Below, piece after piece: positions 47,373 through 55,721 of a DNA stretch of 64,000 nt; within the stretch, counting starts at the first letter, position 1; the number at the start of each line of letters is the position of its first letter. The position numbers and the translations under genes were made by a program. Origin of the DNA: Acinetobacter silvestris (GTDB lineage: Bacteria > Pseudomonadota > Gammaproteobacteria > Pseudomonadales > Moraxellaceae); assembly GCF_002135235.1 (NCBI RefSeq), contig NZ_NEGB01000010.1, positions 1 through 64,000 on the forward strand, in the 5' to 3' direction. Below the pieces are notes generated by a model, which ran no database searches, was not told the origin of the DNA, and was given only the letters and a program-made list of their open reading frames with translations.

Positions 47373-48221
47373 TTATATAACTGGATTATTCACCCGAAAT
47401 GACAGCTGATCTTCCAAACGATAGGCGATAAGTTGATTACCCCAAACACAACCACCATCTACATTCTGGATCTGTGGATTGATGGTTTTCCCTTGTAATG
47501 CAGCCCAATGACCAAAAAATAGTTGATGCGTTTGAGCCGCATTTGATACATATTCAAACCACGGCTGAAAACCTTCAGGCATTGGATCATCTAAGCTATC
47601 TTTAAAACTAAATTCAAGACGCCCATACTGATCGGTTAAACGCATACGGGTTAAGTAATTGGTAATGGTTCTTAAACGCTGATGACCCGTTAAATCATCT
47701 GACCAAAGATCAGGCTCAGTCCCGTACATATCTTTTAAGAAACCATCTAAAACTGCAAAATCCTCTGCGGCCAAAACAGCTTCTACTTCTTTTGCGAAAC
47801 CAGCAGTTTGTGATGCAGTCCAAATACATGGAATACCGGCATGTGTCAAAATTGTATGTTCATTCGGAAATAAGCATAAAGGTTGCTTGCGTAACCAATC
47901 AATTAAATCATCGCTATCAATCGCATCAATGACATCTTGCGTATGATCTCGCTCTTTAACTTTCTTAATCCCACGAGCACAAGCCAAAAGGTTTAAATCA
48001 TGGTTACCCAGTACGGTTGCTGCAACGCCCCGATCCACTAATTTTTTAATAAAACGAAGTGCGCCAATCGAGTTTTCACCGCGTGCGACTAAGTCTCCTG
48101 CAAACCAAATAAAATCCTGATCAGGATCAAATTGAATCTCTTTGAGTAAGGCTTTTAACGCTTCAAAACAGCCCTGCACATCACCGATCACATAGTTATA
48201 TCGAACGTTTTGATGCCCCAT
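47373..48221 (-). CDS. apaH: symmetrical bis(5'-nucleosyl)-tetraphosphatase
   Basis: Hydrolyses Ap4A to two ADP; also involved in removing Np4 caps from RNA. 282 residues. Calcineurin-type motifs: GDVQGC, GDLVARG, GNHD. C-terminal half has NVDGGCVWGNQL. Starts immediately after the rsmA stop (adjacent bases), part of pdxA-rsmA-apaH. The apaG gene usually found between rsmA and apaH in E. coli is missing. Confidence 0.95.
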   Translation of the reverse strand: MGHQNVRYNYVIGDVQGCFEALKALLKEIQFDPDQDFIWFAGDLVARGENSIGALRFIKKLVDRGVAATVLGNHDLNLLACARGIKKVKERDHTQDVIDAIDSDDLIDWLRKQPLCLFPNEHTILTHAGIPCIWTASQTAGFAKEVEAVLAAEDFAVLDGFLKDMYGTEPDLWSDDLTGHQRLRTITNYLTRMRLTDQYGRLEFSFKDSLDDPMPEGFQPWFEYVSNAAQTHQLFFGHWAALQGKTINPQIQNVDGGCVWGNQLIAYRLEDQLSFRVNNPVI

Positions 48222-49034
48222 TTAGCCCACCATTTGATCTGACAATGCGACAAACTGAACCAATGATAGCGTTTCAGGGCGTGCCATTGGATCAACTCCA
48301 GCATTCTCAAAACCATTTTCAACAAGCATCCCTTTTAAGCTATTACGCAAAGTTTTACGACGTTGTGTGAAAACATGCCCAACTAAACGCGCCAAGGCTT
48401 TTTCATTTTTTGCAACAATCGGTTTTTCAGCATAAGGAACCAAACGGAATACCGCACTGGTTACTTTTGGCGGTGGATTGAATGATCCTGGTGGTACTTC
48501 AAACAAAAAGGTAGGTTTACAAAAATACTGAATCATTACAGACAAGCGTCCATATTCTTTCGTATTCGGCGAAGCCGTAATCCGATCAACTACTTCTTTT
48601 TGCAGCATAAAATGCATATCTTTCACATTTCCACCGAACTGTAAAAGATGAAACAGTAATGGCGTTGAAATGTTATATGGCAAATTCCCCACTACGCGTA
48701 AAGGGCGACCTTCTTCAAATAACTCAGTGTAATCAAATCTTAAGGCATCGGCTTCAATGATGGTTAAGCGCTCAGGATACGGTACTCGACCGGGTAAGCC
48801 TGCAGCTAAATCACGATCTAGCTCAATCACCGTTAAAGCATCACATTCGCCAATTAATGGTGATGTTAGTGCCGCTAAACCCGGACCAATTTCAACAATA
48901 TTTTCACCTTTACGTGGTGCAACAGAACGTACAATTTTGGCAATTACACGTTGGTCATGTAAGAAGTTTTGTCCAAAACGCTTACGCGTTTGATGCCCTT
49001 CATCTTTTGGGTTTAAGGCATTAATTTGATACAT
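48222..49034 (-). CDS. rsmA: 16S rRNA dimethyladenosine transferase
   Basis: Dimethylates A1518 and A1519 in 16S rRNA helix 45. The start at 49034 gives 270 residues beginning MYQINALNPKDEGHQTRKRFGQNFL; a further upstream start (49073) would overlap pdxA and add 13 residues. Motifs: ENIVEIGPGLAALT for SAM, GNLPYNIST as the catalytic IV motif, and the C-terminal QRRKTLRNSLKGM. Old name ksgA. 19 bases after pdxA. Confidence 0.97.
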   Translation of the reverse strand: MYQINALNPKDEGHQTRKRFGQNFLHDQRVIAKIVRSVAPRKGENIVEIGPGLAALTSPLIGECDALTVIELDRDLAAGLPGRVPYPERLTIIEADALRFDYTELFEEGRPLRVVGNLPYNISTPLLFHLLQFGGNVKDMHFMLQKEVVDRITASPNTKEYGRLSVMIQYFCKPTFLFEVPPGSFNPPPKVTSAVFRLVPYAEKPIVAKNEKALARLVGHVFTQRRKTLRNSLKGMLVENGFENAGVDPMARPETLSLVQFVALSDQMVG

Positions 49035-49053
49035 AAATGATTTCCAACGTGAA

Positions 49054-50022
49054 TTAGTTACGAGCCAGATCAAGTGCTAAATCAACAGCAACATGCAAAC
49101 TTGAACTTTTTGCGAGTCCTGTGCCTGCAAGGGAGAGCGCTGTGCCATGATCGACAGAGGTACGGATAAACGGTAAGCCTAAAGTAATATTAATAGCTTC
49201 ACCAAATCCTTGAGATTTTAACACAGGTAGACCTTGATCATGATACATCGCTAAAACAGCATCCGCATTTTTTAAATGTTCAGGAGTAAATAAAGTATCG
49301 GCGGGTAGACTTAAACTCATATCAATACCTTGCGCTCGATACGTTTCAAGCACAGGATTAATCACTTCAATTTCTTCACGACCTAAATAACCGTCTTCAC
49401 CTGCATGTGGATTTAACCCACAGACTAAAATATGCGGTTGCGCTATTTTAAATTTGGTTTTTAAGTCATGAATCAAAATATCAATCACTTGATGCAAACG
49501 TTCTTGCGTAATTGCATCAGGAACATCACGTAACGCCAAATGTGTGGTTGCCAATGCGACCCGTAAAGTTTTGGTGGCTAACATCATTACTACACGCTCT
49601 ACACCTGCAAATTCTTGGTAATATTCGGTATGTCCACTGAAATGAATGCCTGCATCATTTATAATTGATTTTTGTACGGGTGCCGTTGCAACGCCCACAC
49701 TTTTACCCTGCATGGCATAATCGGCTGAACGACGTAATTGTTCGAGTACATACGCTGAATTTTCAGAATTTAATTTTCCTAGAACAACTTCTGTCTTTAA
49801 TGCAACATGCTCTACATAAAGCTGCCCCTGTAAGGACGTAACAGCCTGTTGCTTATATTCAATCAATTCAATTGTTTTATTTAGAATGTCAGCACGTTGC
49901 TTTAATAAGTTAATATCAGCCAAAACCACGATCGGGCGCTCATCAACACGTTCTGCTAAACTTAAACAAATATCTGGGCCAATTCCTGCAGGTTCACCAC
50001 TCGTCACATATAAAGGAAGCAT
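49054..50022 (-). CDS. pdxA: 4-hydroxythreonine-4-phosphate dehydrogenase
   Basis: NAD-dependent oxidation in the DXP-dependent pyridoxal phosphate pathway. 322 residues from the ATG at 50022 (AAGAG six bases upstream); a TTG two codons earlier is in frame. Metal-binding His residues are in HFSGHTEYY, GLNPHAGEDG and AMYHDQGLP. Usually preceded by surA; here 576 non-coding bases precede it, so the operon starts at pdxA. Confidence 0.96.
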   Translation of the reverse strand: MLPLYVTSGEPAGIGPDICLSLAERVDERPIVVLADINLLKQRADILNKTIELIEYKQQAVTSLQGQLYVEHVALKTEVVLGKLNSENSAYVLEQLRRSADYAMQGKSVGVATAPVQKSIINDAGIHFSGHTEYYQEFAGVERVVMMLATKTLRVALATTHLALRDVPDAITQERLHQVIDILIHDLKTKFKIAQPHILVCGLNPHAGEDGYLGREEIEVINPVLETYRAQGIDMSLSLPADTLFTPEHLKNADAVLAMYHDQGLPVLKSQGFGEAINITLGLPFIRTSVDHGTALSLAGTGLAKSSSLHVAVDLALDLARN

Positions 50023-50507
50023 AATCAACTCTTAAACATAGCCGTACTTTCCATTATACACGTGCTTTGATTATTCATTTCCAATCCTAACTAAGAATGT
50101 AACAACTCAGACTCTGACCAATTTCGAATAAATAAAAAATTCCGATCAAACCACACGACTCTATCTAAACCATTTCCAGTTTTTTAGTGTATATCGCATA
50201 AGTTTTGGTCAGGGATAAAAATAATATTTCCAAGAACGTAAACCCTAAATAGAATTGAGGTGAGCTATGCATCTATTAAATAATAGTAAAATTTAAAAAA
50301 CCTAAAAATCAGTAAGATTTCGCACAACCGTAATAATTTAAAAAATAAGGTAATTTATTCATTTCATATTTATCTATGATTATTTTCAATTTGATAGTCT
50401 ATGAATAAGTTAATTTAATACATTAAACCAACCACCGACCTCATAAAAAAGCTTTTCATTATTGATTAATTCACATAAAATATCTCGCTTGAAATTCTAT
50501 ATTTTCA

Positions 50508-50536
50508 TTGTGATTCGCCTGTCTTTCAGGTAGAAT
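50508..50536 (+). promoter_or_regulatory. promoter of rplM-rpsI
   Basis: -35 TTGTGA (50508-50513) and -10 TAGAAT (50531-50536) with 17-base spacing, 62 bases upstream of the rplM ATG. Confidence 0.8.
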
Positions 50537-50550
50537 TCGGTCTCCTTTTG

Positions 50551-50598
50551 TTTGGACAGATTCCATAGTCCAAACCAACTATAATAGGTAGTGGTTTA
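50551..50598 (+). promoter_or_regulatory. possible L13 autoregulatory leader
   Basis: First hairpin: TTTGGAC (50551-50557) with GTCCAAA (50568-50574). Second: ACCAACTA (50574-50581) with TAGTGGT (50589-50595), one bulged base, and the Shine-Dalgarno AGG (50586-50588) in its loop or stem. In E. coli the rplM-rpsI operon is autoregulated by L13 through its leader; this arrangement could do the same. Confidence 0.4.
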
Positions 50599-51027
50599 AT
50601 GAAAACTCTCAGCGCTAAGCCTGCTGAAGTTCAACATGACTGGTATGTTGTTGATGCTTCTGGCAAAACTTTAGGTCGCCTTGCGACTGAAATCGCTCGT
50701 CGTTTACGCGGTAAGCACAAAACTTCTTATACTCCTCACGTTGATACTGGCGATTATATCGTTGTAATCAATGCTGAAGAAATTACTGTGACTGGTAAAA
50801 AAGCTCAGGATAAGAAATACTATCGCCATACTGGTTTCCCTGGTGGTATCCGTGAGACTAACTTCGAGAAGTTAATTGCTCACAAACCTGAATCAGTTTT
50901 AGAAAAAGCTGTTAAAGGTATGTTACCAAAAGGTCCTCTTGGTTATGCAATGATCAAAAAAATGAAAGTGTACGCTGGTTCTGAGCATCCTCATACTGCT
51001 CAACAGCCACAAGTTTTGGACATCTAA
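50599..51027 (+). CDS. rplM: ribosomal protein uL13
   Basis: 142 residues of the 50S subunit. Family blocks: [28 protein letters not shown] strand, [12 protein letters not shown] and [10 protein letters not shown]. Promoter and structured leader precede it; rpsI follows 13 bases later. Confidence 0.98.
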   Translation: MKTLSAKPAEVQHDWYVVDASGKTLGRLATEIARRLRGKHKTSYTPHVDTGDYIVVINAEEITVTGKKAQDKKYYRHTGFPGGIRETNFEKLIAHKPESVLEKAVKGMLPKGPLGYAMIKKMKVYAGSEHPHTAQQPQVLDI

Positions 51028-51040
51028 GGGATAACAGCAC

Positions 51041-51427
51041 ATGGCTACTAACTATGGTACAGGTCGCCGTAAGACCGCAACTGCACGTGTTTTCTTGTCA
51101 GCTGGTACAGGCAAACTCGTAATTAACAATCATAGCATTGAGCAATATTTCGGTCGTGAAACTGCTCGTATGATCGTTCGTCAACCTTTAGAGCTTTTAG
51201 ACGCTACTGAAAAATTTGACCTTTACATCACTGTTGCTGGTGGTGGTATCAGTGGTCAAGCAGGCGCTATTCGTCACGGTATTACTCGTGCGTTAATCGC
51301 TGCTGACGAATCTGTTAAACCTGCTCTTCGTCAAGCTGGTTTCGTTACTCGTGATGCTCGTGAAGTTGAACGTAAGAAACTTGGTTTACGTAAAGCACGT
51401 AAACGTCCTCAGTTCTCTAAACGTTAA
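51041..51427 (+). CDS. rpsI: ribosomal protein uS9
   Basis: 128 residues of the 30S subunit. [14 protein letters not shown] at the start, then [19 protein letters not shown], and a C-terminal basic tail ending KRPQFSKR that reaches the P-site tRNA. Cotranscribed with rplM and closed by a strong terminator. Confidence 0.98.
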   Translation: MATNYGTGRRKTATARVFLSAGTGKLVINNHSIEQYFGRETARMIVRQPLELLDATEKFDLYITVAGGGISGQAGAIRHGITRALIAADESVKPALRQAGFVTRDAREVERKKLGLRKARKRPQFSKR

Positions 51428-51450
51428 TTCGTTTACCGAATCGGACAAAA

Positions 51451-51476
51451 AGCCTTGGATTTTCCAAGGCTTTTTT
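51451..51476 (+). terminator. terminator of rplM-rpsI
   Basis: Stem GCCTTGG (51452-51458) with CCAAGGC (51464-51470), then six T. Confidence 0.9.
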
Positions 51477-51660
51477 ATACCTAATAAAAACAACAATATT
51501 TTAAATTATGATCACAATCTAAATTTTGCTATATAAAAGCACACAAAAGTGATAGTTCACCCCTTACTTTTAGTCTTTCTGTCTCTAACAACAATGTCAT
51601 CGTGATTTTATAGCTATTTTTTAGTATCCTACTCTATTCACTCTGTTAAGTTTTTGGTCT

Positions 51661-52314
51661 ATGTCTATTGAAAATGCTCCAGTTCAAGGAATTACGCTTT
51701 ATAGCCATACCGATGACTTTAGATCGCATTGGGTTCGATTACTGCTTGCCGAAAAACAAATTAAGTATCATCTAATTTTAGTTGAGGATGAAGACGAAGA
51801 TTTAGCAAGTTTAAATCCTTATAACCAATTGCCCATGCTCATCGAAAATGAATTAAAATTATTTAACACTGCCATTATTTCTGAATATATTGATGATCGT
51901 TATCGTCAAAATAAACTCTATGCAGATGCCCCAGCACCACGTGCCGAACAACGTCAATATATCTGGCGTCTCGAACAAGACTGGTTAAAACTTGCAGATA
52001 TTATGTTATGTCATCCCGACACGCTGAATGAGCAAGACAGGAAAAAAGCACAAAAGCAACTAAAAGAAACCTTGATTTCTTTAACCCCACTATTTCAGCA
52101 CTATCCTTATTTTATGTCTGAAAGTTTTACCATTTTAGATTGCATGTTAGCCCCCATTTTTATACGGCTAGAGCAGATGGGGATTAACCTTCCCAAGCAA
52201 CAATGTCGCCCAATCTTGCTGTATTGCCAACGTATTTTTAGTCGCCCAGCCTTTTTGAAGGCGATGACTTTTCAAGAAAAGAGTCGATATAGTGCGCTTT
52301 TACCCCATCCATAA
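51661..52314 (+). CDS. sspA: stringent starvation protein A
   Basis: 217 residues with a glutathione-S-transferase fold (thioredoxin-like N-domain, helical C-domain) that associates with RNA polymerase. NPYNQLPMLIE and an acidic stretch EDEDEDL lie in the N-domain. The position rplM-rpsI-sspA-sspB is highly conserved in gammaproteobacteria. It has its own promoter region, since a terminator precedes it. Confidence 0.93.
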   Translation: MSIENAPVQGITLYSHTDDFRSHWVRLLLAEKQIKYHLILVEDEDEDLASLNPYNQLPMLIENELKLFNTAIISEYIDDRYRQNKLYADAPAPRAEQRQYIWRLEQDWLKLADIMLCHPDTLNEQDRKKAQKQLKETLISLTPLFQHYPYFMSESFTILDCMLAPIFIRLEQMGINLPKQQCRPILLYCQRIFSRPAFLKAMTFQEKSRYSALLPHP

Positions 52315-52340
52315 CTCGCAAATTAATAGAGTAATTTCTG

Positions 52341-52775
52341 ATGTCTGAACAAGAATTGAATTTAACCCCTACTCGTCCATATCTAACTCGTGCAATTTAT
52401 GAATGGATTTGCGATAACCACTTAACACCGCATTTACTGGTCGATGCTACACGTCCACATACGGATGTACCGACACAATTTGTACAAGATGGTCAAATTG
52501 TGTTAAATATTGTCCCGCATGCGGTGCATAGACTCAACATCAATAATGAAGCCATTACTTTCTCAGCACGTTTTGGTGGCGTATCTAAAGATATTTATAT
52601 CCCAATAGATGCTGTGTTAGGTATTTATGCACGTGAAAATAGTCAAGGTATGTTCTTTGACCCAGAAGAATATTCTCATGTTAAAATAACTGAAGATGCT
52701 TTAAAATCAAACACTACAGAAACACAAAAATCTGATATCCCTAAGAAAAAACCAAGTTTAAGAATTTTAGAGTAA
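52341..52775 (+). CDS. sspB: ClpXP adaptor, stringent starvation protein B
   Basis: 144 residues. Delivers ssrA-tagged proteins to ClpXP. N-terminal beta barrel: RPYLTRAIYEWICDN, LNIVPHAVHRL, FSARFGG and IYIPIDAVLGIYAREN. The C-terminus ends in a short basic-hydrophobic tail (KKKPSLRILE) that fits the ClpX-binding motif. 26 bases behind sspA. Confidence 0.95.
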   Translation: MSEQELNLTPTRPYLTRAIYEWICDNHLTPHLLVDATRPHTDVPTQFVQDGQIVLNIVPHAVHRLNINNEAITFSARFGGVSKDIYIPIDAVLGIYARENSQGMFFDPEEYSHVKITEDALKSNTTETQKSDIPKKKPSLRILE

Positions 52776-52791
52776 AAATAAGGAGAGTTAT

Positions 52792-53454
52792 ATGGCTTTT
52801 GATTTAGTACAATATTTTGCAGAGCAGATAAAGAGTCAAAAGCCTCAGCTCTTGAGCCAGTATGAAACGCAAGAAAAAAATGAATATATCAATGAAATCA
52901 ATACACTTACCTTAGGTAAACTTATCAGTCTTTGGCGCAATGATGATCTTAAAACCTATCAAGAAATCCTTACTCAAGATCCATTATATATTCAAGAAAT
53001 TGCAAGGCATCTAACGACTTCTGAGCATAACCAATCAAAATTAGGCAAAAGTGATTTGGAAAAAGCGTGTACAGATTTTTTAACATTTCAATTCGCAGAA
53101 CTAAAACAATTGGATGAAACGGGTCATTACGGCAAAAATGGCATCTGTGAATTACTTCTGGGTCAAGTTGAGCATCTGTCTGGTCAAGCTAAAGATTGGG
53201 TTTGGCTAACCAATGATCTAAATGAACTAATTGGCTCTAAACCTGTCTCTCCAGAAGAGCTATCATTAGATGAGACGATGAAGGAGTTTAATCAAATGGT
53301 AAATAGTCATACTGTCAATGAAAAGCTAGACGATCATGTCACAATGCATACACCCGTCACAACCGAACCCACTTGGGCAAAAATACTTGAACCTATTGTT
53401 GCCTTCTTGGTTCTAACCATTTTATATTATGCACTTAAAGCTATTTTTGCATAA
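52792..53454 (+). CDS. tail-anchored protein of unknown function
   Basis: 220 residues, no family recognised. A strong GGAGAG precedes it, 16 bases behind sspB, so probably in the same operon. Residues 1-195 are hydrophilic and helical with several acidic patches; the last 20 residues (PIVAFLVLTILYYALKAIFA) are a C-terminal membrane helix, so it is probably tail-anchored with the bulk in the cytosol. It ends at a terminator. Confidence 0.75.
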   Translation: MAFDLVQYFAEQIKSQKPQLLSQYETQEKNEYINEINTLTLGKLISLWRNDDLKTYQEILTQDPLYIQEIARHLTTSEHNQSKLGKSDLEKACTDFLTFQFAELKQLDETGHYGKNGICELLLGQVEHLSGQAKDWVWLTNDLNELIGSKPVSPEELSLDETMKEFNQMVNSHTVNEKLDDHVTMHTPVTTEPTWAKILEPIVAFLVLTILYYALKAIFA

Positions 53455-53466
53455 AATAAGTTACGG

Positions 53467-53489
53467 AGCGATCTTAAAGATCGCTTTTT
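53467..53489 (+). terminator. terminator of sspA-sspB-tail-anchored operon
   Basis: Stem AGCGATC-TTAAA-GATCGCT followed by TTTTATT. Confidence 0.85.
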
Positions 53490-53668
53490 ATTGATCTAAA
53501 ATCAAGTCTATTTAACCTTTAAATAGATTAAATATTTTTTTATTACAATTACAAAAAACAATAAATTAAGATAAATTCATCACATTATATATATTTAATA
53601 TGATGGATTATTAACAATTACTTGTCCTAATATTAGATATATTAAACAGTCTTACTTATTTTTTTAAA

Positions 53669-53712
53669 TTGACAATTAATCATATTGCTTTCATACAAAG
53701 CTTTCATATAAT
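53669..53712 (+). promoter_or_regulatory. candidate promoter of roadblock-GTPase operon
   Basis: A perfect TATAAT at 53707-53712 sits 84 bases before the first ATG, with TTGCTT (53685-53690) at 16 bases. A perfect TTGACA at 53669-53674 lies too far for that -10 and would need another, weaker one near 53692. Confidence 0.5.
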
Positions 53713-53796
53713 AAGAGTCATTACTTTACTGGATACAATAATTAAACCCTAGAGTAATTCATTCAATAATTGTAAAATAACAGAAGAGAAAAAAAT

Positions 53797-54156
53797 ATGG
53801 CTAAAATATCCCTCAACTCATTAACAAACATCGATGGTTTCTGTGCAGCCGCATTAGTCGACAGTGAAAGTGGTCTTGCATTAGCAACTGAAGGTGGTAA
53901 AGACATTAATTTAGAACTTGCTGCTGCTGGTAATACCGAGGTTGTACGTGCTAAACGGAAAGTAGCAAATGCTTTAAAACTCAACGACACGATAGAAGAT
54001 ATTTTAATCACTTTAGGTAAACAGTATCATATTATCCGTCCACTTGAAAAAAACCAAAATGTTTTCTTATACTTAGTATTAGATCGTTCAAAGTCAAATC
54101 TGGCAATGGCTCGCCATGAGCTAAAAAGTTTTGAAAATGATTTAACTTTTTCTTAA
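53797..54156 (+). CDS. roadblock/LC7-like protein, first copy
   Basis: 119 residues, no signal. The chain [31 protein letters not shown] is the alpha-beta start of a roadblock/longin-type fold, with a closing helix MARHELKSF. In MglB and CvnB such proteins dimerise on a Ras-like GTPase and act as GAP or scaffold. It has a good AGAAGAG eight bases before the ATG. Its operon partners are a winged-helix-like unknown, a small GTPase and a second roadblock protein. A 12-bp hairpin follows its stop, so downstream genes may be expressed at a lower level. Confidence 0.82.
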   Translation: MAKISLNSLTNIDGFCAAALVDSESGLALATEGGKDINLELAAAGNTEVVRAKRKVANALKLNDTIEDILITLGKQYHIIRPLEKNQNVFLYLVLDRSKSNLAMARHELKSFENDLTFS

Positions 54157-54163
54157 TTTACCC

Positions 54164-54191
54164 CCTCATTATATCAAAAGATATAATGGGG
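54164..54191 (+). promoter_or_regulatory. 12-bp intercistronic hairpin
   Basis: Arms 54164-54175 and 54180-54191 (one G-U pair) around AAAA. No T-run follows. An in-frame ATG for the next gene (54186) is inside the right arm. It may attenuate, process or stabilise the mRNA between the first and second genes of the operon. Confidence 0.75.
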
Positions 54192-54218
54192 AATTTCACA
54201 TATTTAATAAGTGATATT

Positions 54219-55166
54219 ATGAATAATCCTTGTATCAATATTGCAATCTCAGGAATTGGTTCAACAACGACCGAGGACCTTAAAATCCAACTTCGCCACC
54301 TGTTACCCCATGAAATTGGAATTAATTGGACAAGCATTTCTGACCAAAATCTAGACTGTTTATTTATTAATGAAATTTTTTATGATAATGACAATGTCCA
54401 GAATATAATTAATACTAAAAATATTCCTTATTTGAAAGTTTCTAAAAAAACTATTCATGAGGAGGATATACATCCCAATACGCTTTATCTTCCAATTTTA
54501 AATAATCAATTTTTACAAGATTGGATTAAAATAAATTTTCAGTTTGAGACTTCAGAATCTATTCAATCCAATGAGTCAAAATTTGAAAAACATTCAATCA
54601 AAGATATTAAATACTTTCAAAACCTGTATCTGGAAGATAATAGAAAACTACACTTTTATGACCAATTTGGCACCATTGCTATTATCGACCACAATATGCA
54701 TTTCGCTTGGTTAGAGCCGACACGAACAGACTTTAAAACAGATGCAAGCATCCAATTTGAAGGTGCATCTACGGCTGACTTCATTAAAGTGTCACGCAAG
54801 CGCCAATATAACTTAGAGGACTGGTTATTTAATCTGATTTGGAATTCACCACAACTCTGTACCTATCCCAATGAAAATAGCTATTTCCGTATTCAATTTT
54901 GGCCGCAACCCTTAACTCCAGATCAAAAAACTATATTACAACTCTCCGCTTGTTTTATCCAAGGTGCAGAAATCTTAGCGGTCGCTAAGAAACTGGATAT
55001 TCCAATTACCACAGTACAACATTTTATTGCAGCCAATTTAGCAATTCAAAATGTGAAACAAATTTCAGCCAAAGAAAGTAAATTTGGTCAACACGTTTTA
55101 GAAAACCAAGAGCAAAGTGCGCTTAAAAGTTTTTTTGGCAAACTAAAAAGCAGATTCGGTTTTTAA
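54219..55166 (+). CDS. unknown protein with winged-helix-like C-terminus (GTPase operon)
   Basis: 315 residues from the ATG at 54219. An ATG at 54186 would add 11 residues but lies in a stable hairpin; neither has a strong ribosome site. I do not recognise the N-terminal 230 residues: INIAISGIGS then DCLFINEIFY and PYLKVSKKT suggest a small Rossmann- or receiver-like fold, followed by a beta-rich middle with DQFGTIAIIDHNMHFAWLEP. The last 75 residues (LTPDQKTILQLSACFIQGAEIL, VAKKLDIPITTVQHFIAANLA) read like the winged-helix of DUF742/CvnC proteins. By context a conservon CvnC-like partner; inference only. Confidence 0.7.
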   Translation: MNNPCINIAISGIGSTTTEDLKIQLRHLLPHEIGINWTSISDQNLDCLFINEIFYDNDNVQNIINTKNIPYLKVSKKTIHEEDIHPNTLYLPILNNQFLQDWIKINFQFETSESIQSNESKFEKHSIKDIKYFQNLYLEDNRKLHFYDQFGTIAIIDHNMHFAWLEPTRTDFKTDASIQFEGASTADFIKVSRKRQYNLEDWLFNLIWNSPQLCTYPNENSYFRIQFWPQPLTPDQKTILQLSACFIQGAEILAVAKKLDIPITTVQHFIAANLAIQNVKQISAKESKFGQHVLENQEQSALKSFFGKLKSRFGF

Positions 55167-55178
55167 TAAGAGTAAAGT

Positions 55179-55712
55179 ATGATTATTCAACAATTTAAAA
55201 TAGTATTTGCGGGCTCGATGGGCTCTGGTAAAACGGAAGCAATTAAATCACTTTCTGAAATTCCAGTCTTAGCTACCGAAGCGCTCAATACAGATGAACA
55301 GAGTCATAAAAAATTACAAACCACTGTCGGCATTGATTATGGTGAAGTGACTTTAGACGATGGTAATAAAATTGGGTTATACGGAACACCTGGACAAGAG
55401 CGCTTTAGCTTTATGTGGAGTGTCATCTGTAAAGGTGCGATTGGTATTATTATTCTAATTGATCACACCTTAACTAAGCCACTGGATGAACTTCGTTATT
55501 ACATTGATACTTTTAAGCAATATGGTGAAAATATCACCATTGCAATTACACATATTGACGAAGACTTAAATAAATCAACTCATCAATATCGAGATTGGTT
55601 ATTAGAACAAAATTTAAATCATCCCCTCTATTTTGTCGATGCTAGAAAAAAAGAAGATATCCTTTTATTATTAAAAACATTAATTACATCTTTTGAAATT
55701 AAGCACTTATAG
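55179..55712 (+). CDS. Ras-like small GTPase (COG2229/CvnD/MglA type)
   Basis: 177 residues. G1 GSMGSGKT (12-19), G2 threonine near Thr49 in TTVGIDYG, G3 GTPGQER (69-75, Gly where Ras has Asp), G4 THID (124-127), G5 near DARKK (154). The G3 form and the THID are those of the bacterial COG2229 group that includes Streptomyces conservon GTPases. The Gln of G3 is kept, so intrinsic hydrolysis could be supported by a roadblock partner. No membrane anchor or lipidation site. 12 bases after the previous gene and 9 before the next. Confidence 0.92.
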   Translation: MIIQQFKIVFAGSMGSGKTEAIKSLSEIPVLATEALNTDEQSHKKLQTTVGIDYGEVTLDDGNKIGLYGTPGQERFSFMWSVICKGAIGIIILIDHTLTKPLDELRYYIDTFKQYGENITIAITHIDEDLNKSTHQYRDWLLEQNLNHPLYFVDARKKEDILLLLKTLITSFEIKHL

Positions 55713-55721
55713 GACATCAAT

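Larger units (their letters stand above)
50023..50598. other. divergent intergenic region, pdxA / rplM
   Basis: 576 AT-rich bases, the longest gene-free stretch. Contains the rplM promoter (50508-50536) and leader (50551-50598). A nine-codon ORF begins ATGCATCTATTA near 50266 behind a good GAGGTGAG; perhaps a leader peptide, more likely chance. No RNA gene recognised. Confidence 0.55.
53455..53796. other. intergenic upstream of GTPase/roadblock operon
   Basis: 342 very AT-rich bases. After the terminator it holds a promoter candidate (53669-53712, separate entry) and nothing else I recognise. Confidence 0.6.

Noticed and set aside
50266..50295. Nine-codon ORF with a good Shine-Dalgarno upstream of rplM
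   Set aside because: No downstream attenuator or conserved codon run; most likely chance.
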